Positions 1 to 8,624 of a stretch of DNA of 64,000 nucleotides are shown one piece after another. Every line of letters starts with the position of its first letter. The first letter of the stretch is position 1. The stretch covers positions 1 through 64,000 of the forward strand of contig NZ_CP121687.1 in assembly GCF_038396635.1 (NCBI RefSeq). Direction: 5' to 3'. Source of the DNA: Defluviitalea saccharophila (GTDB taxonomy: Bacteria; Bacillota; Clostridia; Lachnospirales; Defluviitaleaceae). The position numbers were made by a program, and so were the translations under genes. The notes beneath the pieces are model-generated. The model worked only from the letters and a program-made list of their open reading frames with translations, searched no databases and was not told the DNA's origin.

Positions 1-672
1 CAGGTACAAGAAGAGTTAGTTCGTAGAAGTAGAGGACATATAAGTACTAGCGGAAAGAAAAGAAACTTTAGTTCAAATCATGTATTTTCACAAATTATCT
101 TCTGTGGTGAGTGTGGCGAAATATACCGTAGAGTTCATTGGAATAACCGAGGTAAAAAATCGATTGTTTGGAGATGCGTCAGTAGACTTGAGAATACAGG
201 GTTAACTTGTCATTCCCGAACTGTGCTGGAGGATATGATAGGCCTTGCTACGGTGGATGCGATTAATAAACTAATAGGGCAAAAGGATGGCTTTTTAACT
301 ATCTTAAAGGAAAATATAGAAACAGTGATAAGTGAAACGGACAATAATATTGTTGCCGAGATAGATAAAAAGCTAGAGGAATTACAAAAAGATCTTTTGA
401 GACTGGCTAATTCCAAAGAAGATTATAACAACATTGCCGATGAGATTTATAGGCTCAGAGAAGAAAGGCATAAGGCTTTAGCAGAAGAAGCTGGCAAAAA
501 AGGCTCCAAGCAAAGACTAGAAGATATGGAAAAGTTCCTAAATGAACAATCCACCCTCCTTGAGGAGTATGATGAGCAACTAGTAAGGAGACTTATAGAG
601 AAAATAACGGTCTATGATGATAAACTAACTATTGAATTTAAATCTGGTATAGAAATTGATATAGAAAAATAA
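1..672 (+). CDS. Large serine recombinase, C-terminal part (5' end outside window)
   Basis: The reading frame is open from base 1 to a TAA at 670-672, so only the C-terminal 223 residues are seen. Around residues 35-75 there is a zinc beta-ribbon of the recombinase family (CGECG, then single Cys residues in WRC and TCH). A charged, helical stretch follows (about residues 115-200), as in the coiled-coil of large serine integrases. The catalytic serine domain would lie upstream. Such enzymes excise or integrate mobile elements, so a mobile element probably ends at or near the left edge of this window. The family call is secure; which element it served cannot be seen. Confidence 0.88.
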   Translation, partial: QVQEELVRRSRGHISTSGKKRNFSSNHVFSQIIFCGECGEIYRRVHWNNRGKKSIVWRCVSRLENTGLTCHSRTVLEDMIGLATVDAINKLIGQKDGFLTILKENIETVISETDNNIVAEIDKKLEELQKDLLRLANSKEDYNNIADEIYRLREERHKALAEEAGKKGSKQRLEDMEKFLNEQSTLLEEYDEQLVRRLIEKITVYDDKLTIEFKSGIEIDIEK

Positions 673-684
673 AACGAATTTGAC

Positions 685-724
685 CGCCGATTGAGGTGCA
701 GTGGCATCTTAGTCGGCGCTTTTT
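685..724 (+). terminator. Intrinsic terminator after recombinase
   Basis: CGCCGA at 685-690 pairs with TCGGCG at 713-718, with further inner pairing that includes G-T pairs. A run of T follows (720-724). It closes the recombinase transcript before the ars promoter. Confidence 0.8.
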
Positions 725-749
725 GTCGTTAACTTATTATAAAACCATA

Positions 750-805
750 TTGACAACTATCGATATGCCTGATATTCTTGTTATAAGATATCGAGAATAT
801 TCGAT
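750..805 (+). promoter_or_regulatory. ars operon promoter and ArsR operator candidate
   Basis: TTGACA at 750-755 is followed after 17 bases by TATTCT at 773-778. Just downstream, 790-805 (ATCGA, GAATAT, TCGAT) is an inverted repeat lying between the -10 box and the arsR ribosome-binding site. A dyad in this place fits autorepression by ArsR. The promoter is seen in the sequence; operator function is inferred. Confidence 0.6.
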
Positions 806-841
806 GTCATTGATACATATGAATATATAGGAGGTAATTTT

Positions 842-1177
842 ATGAAACATTCATATGCAGATTATGTTCCTGCAATTAAGGCTATGTCAGATGAAACACG
901 GTTAAAGATTATAGATATGCTATCGTGTGGAGAAATGTGCGCATGCGATATATTAGAAGAATTCAGTATTTCTCAATCCACTCTTAGTTATCATATGAAG
1001 ATATTATCTGAAAGCGGTCTTGTAAATGCAGTACGTGATGGGGCTTGGATGAGATATACATTAAACAAGGAAAAAACGGATGAGGTTATAGCTTTCTTTA
1101 CATGCATAACAAACGATAAAGAAGATTGTATTTGTAAAAAGAGCAAAAATAAAAAATCTGATAATCAATGTTGTTAA
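842..1177 (+). CDS. arsR: ArsR/SmtB-family arsenic-responsive repressor
   Basis: This 111-residue winged-helix protein represses the ars operon and releases DNA when As(III) or Sb(III) binds. The helix-turn-helix lies at about residues 45-70 (SQSTLSYHMKIL). The metal-sensing element is CGEMCACD at about residues 29-36, equivalent to the ELCVCDL motif of classical ArsR. A Cys-rich tail (DCICKK and a terminal CC) could add thiol ligands. The start is set by TAGGAGGT just upstream. It is the first gene of the ars operon and is followed 13 bases later by arsD. Confidence 0.93.
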   Translation: MKHSYADYVPAIKAMSDETRLKIIDMLSCGEMCACDILEEFSISQSTLSYHMKILSESGLVNAVRDGAWMRYTLNKEKTDEVIAFFTCITNDKEDCICKKSKNKKSDNQCC

Positions 1178-1190
1178 GGAGGATTTAGTA

Positions 1191-1550
1191 ATGAAAAATA
1201 TTGAGATTTTTGACCCAGCAATGTGTTGCTCGACAGGAGTTTGTGGACCATCTATTGACCCAGAGCTGTTAAGAGTAGCAACTGTTATTAATTCGCTTAA
1301 AGAAAAAGGGATTATTATAAAAAGGCATGGTTTGTCAAGTGAACCTCAGGATTTTATCTCCAATAAAGTTATAAGTGAAATTCTACAAAAGGAAGGAGCA
1401 GATATTCTTCCTGTAACACTGGCAGATGGTGAAATTGTAAAAACCAAAAGCTACCCAACAAACGAAGAGTTTTCAGAATGGTTAGGGGTGGAAATAAGCA
1501 CAAAACCTCAAAAGAAGAGCGGCTGCTGCGGACCAAAGGGGTGCTGTTAA
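1191..1550 (+). CDS. arsD: ArsD arsenite metallochaperone
   Basis: ArsD (119 residues, the usual length) hands As(III) to the ArsA ATPase and acts as a weak second repressor. The chaperone cysteines are visible in MCCSTGVCG at residues 11-19 (Cys12, Cys13, Cys18), and the C-terminus carries two CC pairs (GCCGPKGCC). AAGGAGG precedes the ATG. The gene is tightly packed between arsR and arsA, which starts one base after its stop, suggesting coupled translation. Confidence 0.94.
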   Translation: MKNIEIFDPAMCCSTGVCGPSIDPELLRVATVINSLKEKGIIIKRHGLSSEPQDFISNKVISEILQKEGADILPVTLADGEIVKTKSYPTNEEFSEWLGVEISTKPQKKSGCCGPKGCC

Positions 1551-1551
1551 G

Positions 1552-3324
1552 ATGTTAAAGAATAATTATGAGCCATTTAGTTTAGATGGGATAAATCTGA
1601 CTAAGTATATGTTTTTCACAGGAAAGGGTGGTGTAGGTAAAACCTCAACCGCTTGTGCTGTGGCAGTAAATTTAGCTGATAATGGAAAAAGTGTTCTCCT
1701 TATAAGCACTGATCCTGCATCCAATTTGCAGGATGTTTTTAATACTGAGCTTGATGGCAAAGGTGTGCCGATTGATGGAGTGCCGGGTTTAGTTGTGGCG
1801 AATCTTAACCCAGAGGAAGCTGCCAGAGAGTATAGGGAATCGGTTATTGCTCCATATAGGGGGAAGTTGCCGGATAGTGTAATTGTAAATATGGAGGAAC
1901 AACTCTCAGGTTCATGTACAGTTGAAATTGCCGCTTTTGACCAGTTTTCGAACTTCATCACTGATAAATCCACAGAGAATAAATACGATTATATTATTTT
2001 TGATACTGCTCCCACAGGGCACACACTTCGTATGCTGCAATTACCATCAGCCTGGAGTAATTTTATCAGTGAAAGTACACATGGGGCGTCATGTTTAGGT
2101 CAGCTCGCTGGACTTCAAGATAAAAAGGATATGTATAAGAATGCGGTTGAAAACCTTGCAGATAAAGATAAAACAACTTTGATATTGGTATCAAGGCCGG
2201 AGGAAACTCCTTTGATTGAAGCTGAACGTTCAAGCAATGAGCTTAGTGAGCTAGGGATAAACAATCAGGTTTTAGTTATCAATGGTATACTGAGTGAAGC
2301 AACTGACGATGTTTCGATTAAAATGTTAGATAAGCAGCAAAAGGCTTTGGAAAATATGCCACAGGGTTTAAAAAAGTTTAAAATTTTCACTATACCACTT
2401 CGTTCCTATAACGTTGTAGGTATTGATAATATTAAAACATTTTTATATAGTGACGATTACACAAAAAATAATTTTTATAGCAAATCCTTAAATTTAAGAC
2501 ACCTAGATGTTCTGATTGAAGATATTTATAGGGCAGGTAAAAAAGTGATATTTACAATGGGCAAAGGCGGTGTTGGAAAAACAACTATTGCTGCAACCAT
2601 TGCTGTGGCTCTTGCTAGAAAGGGTGTTAAGGTACATTTAACATCTACAGACCCAGCTAATCATCTCAAATATGTGGTTGAAGATACTGAAAATATTAAG
2701 CTAAGTAAAATAGATGAAAAGCAGGAACTATTGCGATATCAAAATGAGGTATTAAGTAAGGCTCGTGAAACAATGAGCGAAGATGATGTTGCTTATGTTG
2801 AAGAGGATTTACGCTCTCCATGCACACAGGAGATTGCAGTATTTAGAGCATTTGCTGAGATTGTTGACAAGGCTGAAAACGAAGTTGTAATAATTGATAC
2901 TGCACCAACGGGTCACACGCTTCTGTTGCTTGATTCTACACAGAGTTATCATAAAGAGGTTCAGAGAACAAAAGGTGAAACGCCAATATCTGTTCAAAGA
3001 TTACTTCCAAGACTTCGGGATGAGAAACAAACAGAGGTTATTATTGTTACATTACCTGAAGCAACACCGGTATTTGAAGCTCAGAGACTGGGTGATGACC
3101 TGAATAGAGCGGGAATTAATAACAAATGGTGGGTGGTTAATCAGTGCCTTTCATTGACGAATACTAAAAATAGTATGTTAATAGCTCGCGCTGATGCTGA
3201 AAAGCAATGGCTGGAAAAAGTTAAGCAAATAAGTTCTGATAACTTTGTTGCAATCCCCTGGTTTCAGGATGCATCAATTGAAAATATAGTGAACTTTTCT
3301 GGAGGTAGTAAAAGTGATGAATAA
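1552..3324 (+). CDS. arsA: ArsA arsenite pump-driving ATPase
   Basis: This is a full-length, duplicated ATPase (590 residues). Each half has a deviant Walker A motif GKGGVGKT (about residues 24-31 and 337-344) and a switch-like DTAPTGHT. The three As(III)-binding cysteines known from E. coli ArsA have clear counterparts: SGSCTVEIA, HGASCLGQ and RSPCTQEIA. It would power arsenite export at the membrane with cargo from ArsD. In this operon the pump is Acr3, which can also work alone, so coupling of ArsA to Acr3 is inferred from gene order. The stop overlaps the start of the next gene. Confidence 0.95.
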   Translation: MLKNNYEPFSLDGINLTKYMFFTGKGGVGKTSTACAVAVNLADNGKSVLLISTDPASNLQDVFNTELDGKGVPIDGVPGLVVANLNPEEAAREYRESVIAPYRGKLPDSVIVNMEEQLSGSCTVEIAAFDQFSNFITDKSTENKYDYIIFDTAPTGHTLRMLQLPSAWSNFISESTHGASCLGQLAGLQDKKDMYKNAVENLADKDKTTLILVSRPEETPLIEAERSSNELSELGINNQVLVINGILSEATDDVSIKMLDKQQKALENMPQGLKKFKIFTIPLRSYNVVGIDNIKTFLYSDDYTKNNFYSKSLNLRHLDVLIEDIYRAGKKVIFTMGKGGVGKTTIAATIAVALARKGVKVHLTSTDPANHLKYVVEDTENIKLSKIDEKQELLRYQNEVLSKARETMSEDDVAYVEEDLRSPCTQEIAVFRAFAEIVDKAENEVVIIDTAPTGHTLLLLDSTQSYHKEVQRTKGETPISVQRLLPRLRDEKQTEVIIVTLPEATPVFEAQRLGDDLNRAGINNKWWVVNQCLSLTNTKNSMLIARADAEKQWLEKVKQISSDNFVAIPWFQDASIENIVNFSGGSKSDE

Positions 3325-3849
3325 AAGTGATGCTGGCTGTTGCTCTTGTGGCAGTGGCTGCTGCGGACAAGAACAGAAAAAAAAAGGCAGATTATAATAG
3401 ATTTTCTTTATCTTGATCTGAGTGTATGTAAGAGGTGTCAAGGAACTGAAACTAATCTTGAGGATGCAGTTAATGAAGTATCAACGGTATTAAGAGCGGC
3501 AGGGTTTGATATAGTATTGAATAAGATTAATATAAATTCAAGGGAGTTAGCCATTGAATACCATTTTTTGAGTTCACCAACAATTCGTGTAAATGGCAGG
3601 GATATTGCTCTTGAGGTTAAGGAATCTTCCTGCAAGGAATGTGGAGATCTATGTGGCGACTCTGTGGATTGCAGAGTTTGGGTGCAGGATGGTATAGAGT
3701 ATACGGAACCACCAAAATCCATAATTATTAACGCAATTTTGAAAGAAGTTTATGATGGCCATAGTTCAATTCCCTTGACAAATGAGAAATATGAAATCCC
3801 ACAAAACTTAATTACATTTTTTGATAGCTTAGAAAGAAAGGAGGATTGA
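3317..3849 (+). CDS. DUF2703 ars-operon protein with -1 frameshift at a run of nine A
   Basis: GGAGGT at 3301-3306 points to an ATG at 3317, overlapping the arsA stop. That frame encodes a Cys-rich head (CCSCGSGCCG) and ends at TAA 3395-3397. The conserved DUF2703 body (LYLDLSVCKRCQGT, SSPTIRVNG, CGDLCGD, about 155 residues) lies in the -1 frame, and the frames meet at A9, 3377-3385. A shift back by one base, or a transcript with a tenth A, joins them. The CxxC and the Pro after SS suggest a thioredoxin-like fold; a thiol or arsenic role is inferred from the operon. The shift could be programmed, a mutation or a sequencing error. Confidence 0.8.
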
Positions 3850-3854
3850 TTTAC

Positions 3855-4907
3855 ATGAGTAAGGAACGTAATAGTGGAATTGGATTTTTTGAAAAGTACT
3901 TAACCGTATGGGTTATTTTATGTATGTTTGCAGGTGTATTGATTGGAAAGTTTTTACCCGGAATTCCAGCGTTTTTAGGACGTTTTGAATATGCAAATGT
4001 TTCAATACCTATGGCGATTTTAATCTGGCTTATGATATATCCAATGATGCTAAAAGTAGATTTTCAAAGTATTAGAAATGTAGGAAAAAATCCTAAGGGG
4101 CTTTTTGTTACATGGATAACTAACTGGTTGATAAAGCCTTTTACCATGTTCGGCATTGCATGGCTGTTTTTCTTTGTAATTTTTAAATCTCTAATTCCGG
4201 CAGAATTGGCACAAGACTATCTTGCGGGAGCAATACTTCTTGGAGCAGCACCGTGTACAGCGATGGTATTTGTATGGAGTTATTTGACCAAAGGCAACGC
4301 AGCTTATACCGTCGTGCAAGTGGCAACAAATGATCTTATAATTCTCATAGCTTTCACGCCTATAGTTGCGTTTCTTCTAGGTGTGGGCGGCGTAACCATA
4401 CCCTGGGACACTCTTATTTTATCTGTAGTATTGTTTGTTGTTATCCCGCTAGCTGGTGGCATAATTACCCGTAATTACATCACAAAAAGGCGAGGACTCG
4501 ATTACTTTGAGAATAGCTTTATACCGAAGTTTGGGAATGTCACCACCATAGGTCTATTGCTAACATTAATAATAATCTTTTCATTCCAGGGCGATGTAAT
4601 TCTGAATAATCCACTGCATATTGTTTTAATTGCTATACCATTAATTATTCAGACTTTCCTAATCTTTTTCATTGCATATCTAGCAAGCAAGGTTATAAAA
4701 CTACCTCATGAGATAGCAGCGCCTGCTGGTATGATTGGTGCCTCTAACTTTTTTGAACTGGCAGTTGCCGTTGCGATTGCATTGTTTGGAACACAAAGCC
4801 CAGCTGCACTTGCTACCATTGTAGGGGTTCTAACAGAAGTGCCTGTTATGTTGATATTAGTAAAGATAGCGAATAATACAAGGCACTGGTTTCCAGAAAA
4901 AAGCTAG
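3855..4907 (+). CDS. acr3: Acr3-family arsenite efflux permease
   Basis: This is a ten-helix integral membrane protein of about 350 residues that exports arsenite from the cytoplasm. The conserved cysteine of Acr3 proteins is present in GAAPCTAMVFVWS, and the GASNFFELAVA segment in the second half is also typical. AAAGGAGG at 3837-3844 fits ATG 3855; a TTG at 3846 in the same frame is only one base from that site and is less likely. The gene follows the DUF2703 gene directly and precedes arsC. Confidence 0.95.
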   Translation: MSKERNSGIGFFEKYLTVWVILCMFAGVLIGKFLPGIPAFLGRFEYANVSIPMAILIWLMIYPMMLKVDFQSIRNVGKNPKGLFVTWITNWLIKPFTMFGIAWLFFFVIFKSLIPAELAQDYLAGAILLGAAPCTAMVFVWSYLTKGNAAYTVVQVATNDLIILIAFTPIVAFLLGVGGVTIPWDTLILSVVLFVVIPLAGGIITRNYITKRRGLDYFENSFIPKFGNVTTIGLLLTLIIIFSFQGDVILNNPLHIVLIAIPLIIQTFLIFFIAYLASKVIKLPHEIAAPAGMIGASNFFELAVAVAIALFGTQSPAALATIVGVLTEVPVMLILVKIANNTRHWFPEKS

Positions 4908-4924
4908 AAAGGAGGTAATGCTTA

Positions 4925-5326
4925 GTGAGTAATAAACTAAAGGTCGCATTTATATGTGTTCATAATTCATGTCGAAGCCAAATAGCCGAGGCACTTGGTA
5001 AGCACTTTGCAGGAGATATATTTGAAAGCTACTCTGCTGGCACAGAAACAAAACCTCAAATTAACCAGGATGCTGTGCGCCTAATGAAAGAGCTTTATGA
5101 TATAGATATGGAGAAAACTCAACATTCAAAGTTGCTTGATGAAATACCTCCAGTAGATATTGTTATTACAATGGGGTGTAATGTGGAATGCCCTTACCTT
5201 CCATGTAAACACAGGGAAGATTGGGGGTTGGATGATCCTACAGGTAAGAGTGATGAGGAATTTAAAAAAGTAATATCAACTATAGAAACAAAAATAAAAG
5301 AGTTAAAAGCAAAACTAAAGTCATAA
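4925..5326 (+). CDS. arsC: Thioredoxin-coupled arsenate reductase ArsC
   Basis: This 133-residue enzyme of the low-molecular-weight phosphatase fold reduces arsenate to arsenite for export by Acr3. The P-loop CVHNSCRSQ is at about residues 11-19. The redox pair of the thioredoxin-coupled class is seen in GCNVECPYLPC, followed by the DDPTGKSDEEF region. A GTG at 4925 follows GAAAGGAGGT (4907-4916) with good spacing; the nearby ATG at 4919 runs straight into a stop. It is the last ars gene. Confidence 0.94.
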   Translation: MSNKLKVAFICVHNSCRSQIAEALGKHFAGDIFESYSAGTETKPQINQDAVRLMKELYDIDMEKTQHSKLLDEIPPVDIVITMGCNVECPYLPCKHREDWGLDDPTGKSDEEFKKVISTIETKIKELKAKLKS

Positions 5327-5372
5327 TAATTATAACGCCAATTACAAATCTAGTAGTTGGCGTTATAATTAT
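5326..5372. terminator. Bidirectional hairpin ending the ars operon
   Basis: A perfect 16-base inverted repeat (5326-5341 and 5357-5372) has TTGGCGTTATAATTAT as its right arm. It begins at the arsC stop. The AT-rich outer stem can serve as the U-tract on either strand. Confidence 0.75.
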
Positions 5373-5495
5373 ATATGTCGATATGTTCCCGCCTACCGAT
5401 AGTGCAAAAAGTGCCTTTGACTTGTTTCCGACTACCGACAATGTAAAAGACATCAATCCACCCCGCTCGTTGCATGTTGTGAGTGTGGTATTGAT
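5373..5495 (+). other. Spacer with imperfect direct repeat upstream of the intron
   Basis: No complete gene is seen here. A 16-base motif ending in CTACCGA or its near copy occurs at 5384-5399 and 5423-5438 (14 of 16 bases equal, 39 bases apart). Both copies translate into a similar YR.CK pattern. One frame runs up to the intron boundary with a CCECG cysteine cluster and continues after the intron for seven codons plus a stop when the intron is removed. This may be a decayed zinc-ribbon gene, but I do not recognise it. Confidence 0.4.
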
Positions 5496-6003
5496 GTGTG
5501 CGTCCAGCTAAGCTGGCAAATGCTAGCAGGTGAAAGTCCTGCAGTGGTAAAGGTAGGGCAGCCACTTAGTCAGTAACCAGCGTATGGAGTAATCTATGCG
5601 TTGAAGCGTTACGGAATGTTCCGAAAGGAGCAGGCAAACTGGCGGGTTGTAACATAAAGTGAATACTGCCGCACCGTTATTTACATTTCCGAAAGGAAAC
5701 AACAGGGAGTCGAGCTGCGACATCAACAGCGAAGACAGCAGACGGTATGAAGAACCCTAAATGCAATACCTAAGAACCCTGCGGTGTAGAGGTAACGACA
5801 CGTCAGGAAAGTATTTGTCGGAACTGGAGAGAGCCTACTTTGCACAGGAAACTGTAAATAGGAAGCATATAAGCAAAAGCGAAGTTGCTTTCTGCAAAGA
5901 GGCAGTCAGAAGTGCTCATAGTACCAAGGATTGTACAGACAACAAAACTGTGCATAGGGAAGGGGCACAACTTTATTCAAGTCTGTAAAGGAGGTAGGTA
6001 CCG

Positions 6004-7302
6004 GTGATTGCCGAAAAAGCTATAAACACCCATGAAAAAGTACGAGACTTCCAAAACAGACTATACCTTACAGCCAAAGCTGACCGAAAGAGAAGGTTCT
6101 ATGCGTTGTATGACAAGATATACCGTAACGATATCTTAGAAGAAGCATGGAAACGGGTAAAACAGAATGGTGGAACAGGCGGTATTGATAAAGTCAGCAT
6201 TGATGATGTGAAAACGTACGGCGAAGAAAAACTGCTGGGCGAAATAGCGGAAGAATTGAGGACTGGGAAGTACCGGTGTAAGCCTGTCAGACGAAGTTAT
6301 ATTCCAAAACCGGATGGTAGAAAAAGAGCATTGGGGATACCTACGATTAAGGACAGAATAGTACAGATGGCAACAAAGATAGTGATAGAGCCTGTGTTTG
6401 AAGCAGATTTTCAACCCTGTTCGTATGGATTTAGACCGAAAAGAAGTGCCAAACAAGCAATGGACAGGATATTTGAAGTTTCTGACAAAGGTGGTGCACT
6501 ATGGGTAATAGATGCTGACATAAAAGATTATTTTGGTAGCATCAATCATGATAAGCTACTTTTGCTAGTCAAACAAAGAATAACTGACCGTAGAGTGTTA
6601 AAGCTGATAAAAGGCTGGTTAAAAGCGGGGGTATTGGAAAACGGTAGGTATAGTGAGAGCACACTGGGAGCACCACAGGGAGGAGTTATTTCTCCACTAT
6701 TGTCCAATATATATCTGAATTATTTTGATGTGTATTGGAATAAAGCCTTTGGACATCTGGGTGAATTAGTGCGTTATGCAGATGATTTTGTGATATTGTG
6801 CAAGAGGTTATCTCATGCAGAAGAAGCCTTTCGCGCTGTGAAGTGGATAATGGGAAAGCTGGAACTAACACTACATAGTGAGAAGACAAGGCTAGTTGAT
6901 ATGTATTTCGGAAAGGACAGTTTTGATTTTCTTGGCTTCAATAATAGATTTCAGCGTTTTAGAAATAAAAACTGGCAGTGGTATTGGACGCTACAACAGA
7001 TACCGTCTAAGAAGGCTATGAAGAAAATGAGGGCTAACATAAAAGAGGTGTTTGCCAGTCCAAGCAAGCTACTGTTAAGTATGGAAGAGATGGTGAAGCT
7101 ACTCAATCCTAAAATCATTGGCATGAGAAACTATTATACCAGAAGATTTACCAGACCATGGTTATGGAAGATAGATAAGTATATCAATTTCAAGTTTACT
7201 CGGTGGTACAATCGGAAGAAACAACGCAATTATAGGCTAGGAAATGCAGCAAAGGTCAGAGAATTGACTAAACAGGCAGGACTAGCAAGTATGTGTGGCT
7301 GA
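6004..7302 (+). CDS. ltrA: Group II intron reverse transcriptase/maturase
   Basis: The 432-residue protein helps the intron RNA fold and splice and copies it into DNA. The reverse-transcriptase core shows PKPDGRKRALGIPTIKDRI, SYGFRPKRS, the GAPQGGVISPLLSN block and the catalytic RYADDFVIL. A maturase X domain follows (about residues 330-410). There is no HNH endonuclease at the C-terminus, so mobility would rely on single-stranded or replication-fork targets. The GTG start at 6004 follows AAAGGAGGT (5986-5994). The protein ends just before domain V. Confidence 0.95.
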   Translation: MIAEKAINTHEKVRDFQNRLYLTAKADRKRRFYALYDKIYRNDILEEAWKRVKQNGGTGGIDKVSIDDVKTYGEEKLLGEIAEELRTGKYRCKPVRRSYIPKPDGRKRALGIPTIKDRIVQMATKIVIEPVFEADFQPCSYGFRPKRSAKQAMDRIFEVSDKGGALWVIDADIKDYFGSINHDKLLLLVKQRITDRRVLKLIKGWLKAGVLENGRYSESTLGAPQGGVISPLLSNIYLNYFDVYWNKAFGHLGELVRYADDFVILCKRLSHAEEAFRAVKWIMGKLELTLHSEKTRLVDMYFGKDSFDFLGFNNRFQRFRNKNWQWYWTLQQIPSKKAMKKMRANIKEVFASPSKLLLSMEEMVKLLNPKIIGMRNYYTRRFTRPWLWKIDKYINFKFTRWYNRKKQRNYRLGNAAKVRELTKQAGLASMCG

Positions 7303-7326
7303 AAGCTGAAGGAAGAAGAATATCGG

Positions 7327-7398
7327 AAAGCCGTATGCGGGAAAACCGCACGTACGGTTTGATGAGGGGACGGTGGTAACCCCACTGTTCTACTCTAT
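7327..7398 (+). ncRNA. Group II intron domains V and VI
   Basis: Domain V is a 34-base hairpin with the AGC catalytic triad near its start, a GAAA tetraloop, and the conserved right arm GCACGTACGGTTT. Domain VI (7361-7398) pairs GGGGACGGTGG with CCCCACTG-type sequence. It carries a candidate branch-point A at 7392, seven bases from the 3' end. Confidence 0.88.
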
Positions 7399-7673
7399 CA
7401 CGGCAATAAGCCTTTATTTTACTAATGGGATAAATCCATGTTGTCTACTCAACCAAAAAGACCAAAATGCGCACACGGAAACATGTCGACAGGGATTTTC
7501 AGATTGAATTTAGCGATGTTCTTTTCTTCTATCAAGGCGTTAGAAGAGGTTTTTTCTATCTCTTTTTCTAAGATTCCAAATCTACTAGTGGGATTTGTAT
7601 TTAATTTAAGTCCAGTAAATTATATAATTTGATTGAGTAGTATCACTATTGATTATCTGGATGGTGAAGGAAT
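7399..7673 (+). other. Spacer after the intron
   Basis: An open frame of 64 codons (7438-7632) has no ribosome-binding site and no family features, so I do not call it a gene. The region supplies the GAAGGA site for the next gene. Nothing else is recognised. Confidence 0.4.
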
Positions 7674-8522
7674 ATGAATTACTTTAATGTCATTAATGAT
7701 TCAATTGAATTTATTGAATCAGAAATCAAAAATTCAATTTCTCTTGACCAGCTATCAGAAAGAGCTAATATCTCGAAATATCATCTTATTCGTATATTCA
7801 AAGCTTTAACTGGTAAAACACCTAAGGAATACATCGATGAAAGAAAGCTTACTGAAGCAATGAAGTTAATTGAAAATCATGGATGGAATATCGCTGAAGC
7901 TGCCTTTGAATACGGGTTTGAATCCCATGAGGTTTTTTCAAGAAGGTTTAAAAATGTGTATGGGCTAAAACCCTCTGAAGTAAAGAAAGGTAGAGGCAAC
8001 ATTAATAAGTTTGAACGCATTCATGTAGTTGAAAGAGACTTTACCAATAGCAACAACAAACTTTTTCCTTCCTTTACTATTAAAGAACAGTGTGAACAGA
8101 AAATCATTGGAAGGAGAATTCTTTTTAACCCTTATGATACGAACCAGATTCAAAGTATTACTAAGTTTGCAGAGGATTTTGTAGAGGAATATTCTCAAAT
8201 AAAGCCCTTAGAGAATCTTTATGGTGTTGTTTGCAGCGAAGGGGCAGGACAGGAGCAAATGTGTTATTTTTCAGGCACAAAAACAGAAGAGAGCAATCAG
8301 CCATTCAAGATGGAGAGTATTAGTCTGCCTGCTTCCGACTATGCAGTGTTTACTTATACTGGCAATATGGCGAATATTTACGATGTCATATTTGCTGATG
8401 TATGTACGACTCTGACTCTCACCGGAATGCAATTTAATAAGACAACCATTGATTTGTATGAGTTTTATAATAAGGATTATCACCAGACAAAAAAATTCAA
8501 CATCTATATCCCGGTAAGATAA
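7674..8522 (+). CDS. AraC-type regulator with GyrI-like effector domain
   Basis: The 282-residue protein has an N-terminal AraC DNA-binding domain with two helix-turn-helix units (about residues 8-105; SKYHLIRIFKALTG and AAFEYGFESHEVFSRRFK). A C-terminal GyrI-like/Rob-type domain (about 130-282) would bind hydrophobic effectors. The layout matches multidrug-sensing activators. GAAGGA precedes the ATG. It lies about 100 bases upstream of an Ntn amidase gene in the same direction, which may be its target. A second protein of the same layout is at 39180-40055 on the other strand. Confidence 0.9.
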   Translation: MNYFNVINDSIEFIESEIKNSISLDQLSERANISKYHLIRIFKALTGKTPKEYIDERKLTEAMKLIENHGWNIAEAAFEYGFESHEVFSRRFKNVYGLKPSEVKKGRGNINKFERIHVVERDFTNSNNKLFPSFTIKEQCEQKIIGRRILFNPYDTNQIQSITKFAEDFVEEYSQIKPLENLYGVVCSEGAGQEQMCYFSGTKTEESNQPFKMESISLPASDYAVFTYTGNMANIYDVIFADVCTTLTLTGMQFNKTTIDLYEFYNKDYHQTKKFNIYIPVR

Positions 8523-8624
8523 GATTCCTTAAAGTTTGCAATAATCATCAAGATTTACAGTTTCAAAAAAGCTAATCTAATACTAGGAAGTAAGTTTACT
8601 GATAGTATTGGAGGAGCATTTTTT

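Larger units (their letters stand above)
5496..7398 (+). mobile_element. Group II intron with maturase gene
   Basis: The left end GTGTGCG at 5496-5502 matches the GUGYG consensus (a start at 5498 also fits). The right end is a clear domain V (7327-7360) and domain VI ending CTACTCTAT at 7390-7398. A maturase gene lies in the RNA before domain V. The leader 5496-6003 is structured and probably non-coding. The maturase lacks an endonuclease domain. The intron sits 124 bases beyond the ars terminator hairpin, not directly on it. Family is certain; the exact 5' base is uncertain by about two. Confidence 0.9.

Noticed and set aside
5761-5988. Open frame of 75 codons inside the intron leader
   Set aside because: It lies in the structured group II intron RNA ahead of the maturase and resembles no protein.
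7438-7632. Open frame of 64 codons after the intron
   Set aside because: No ribosome-binding site and no recognisable similarity.
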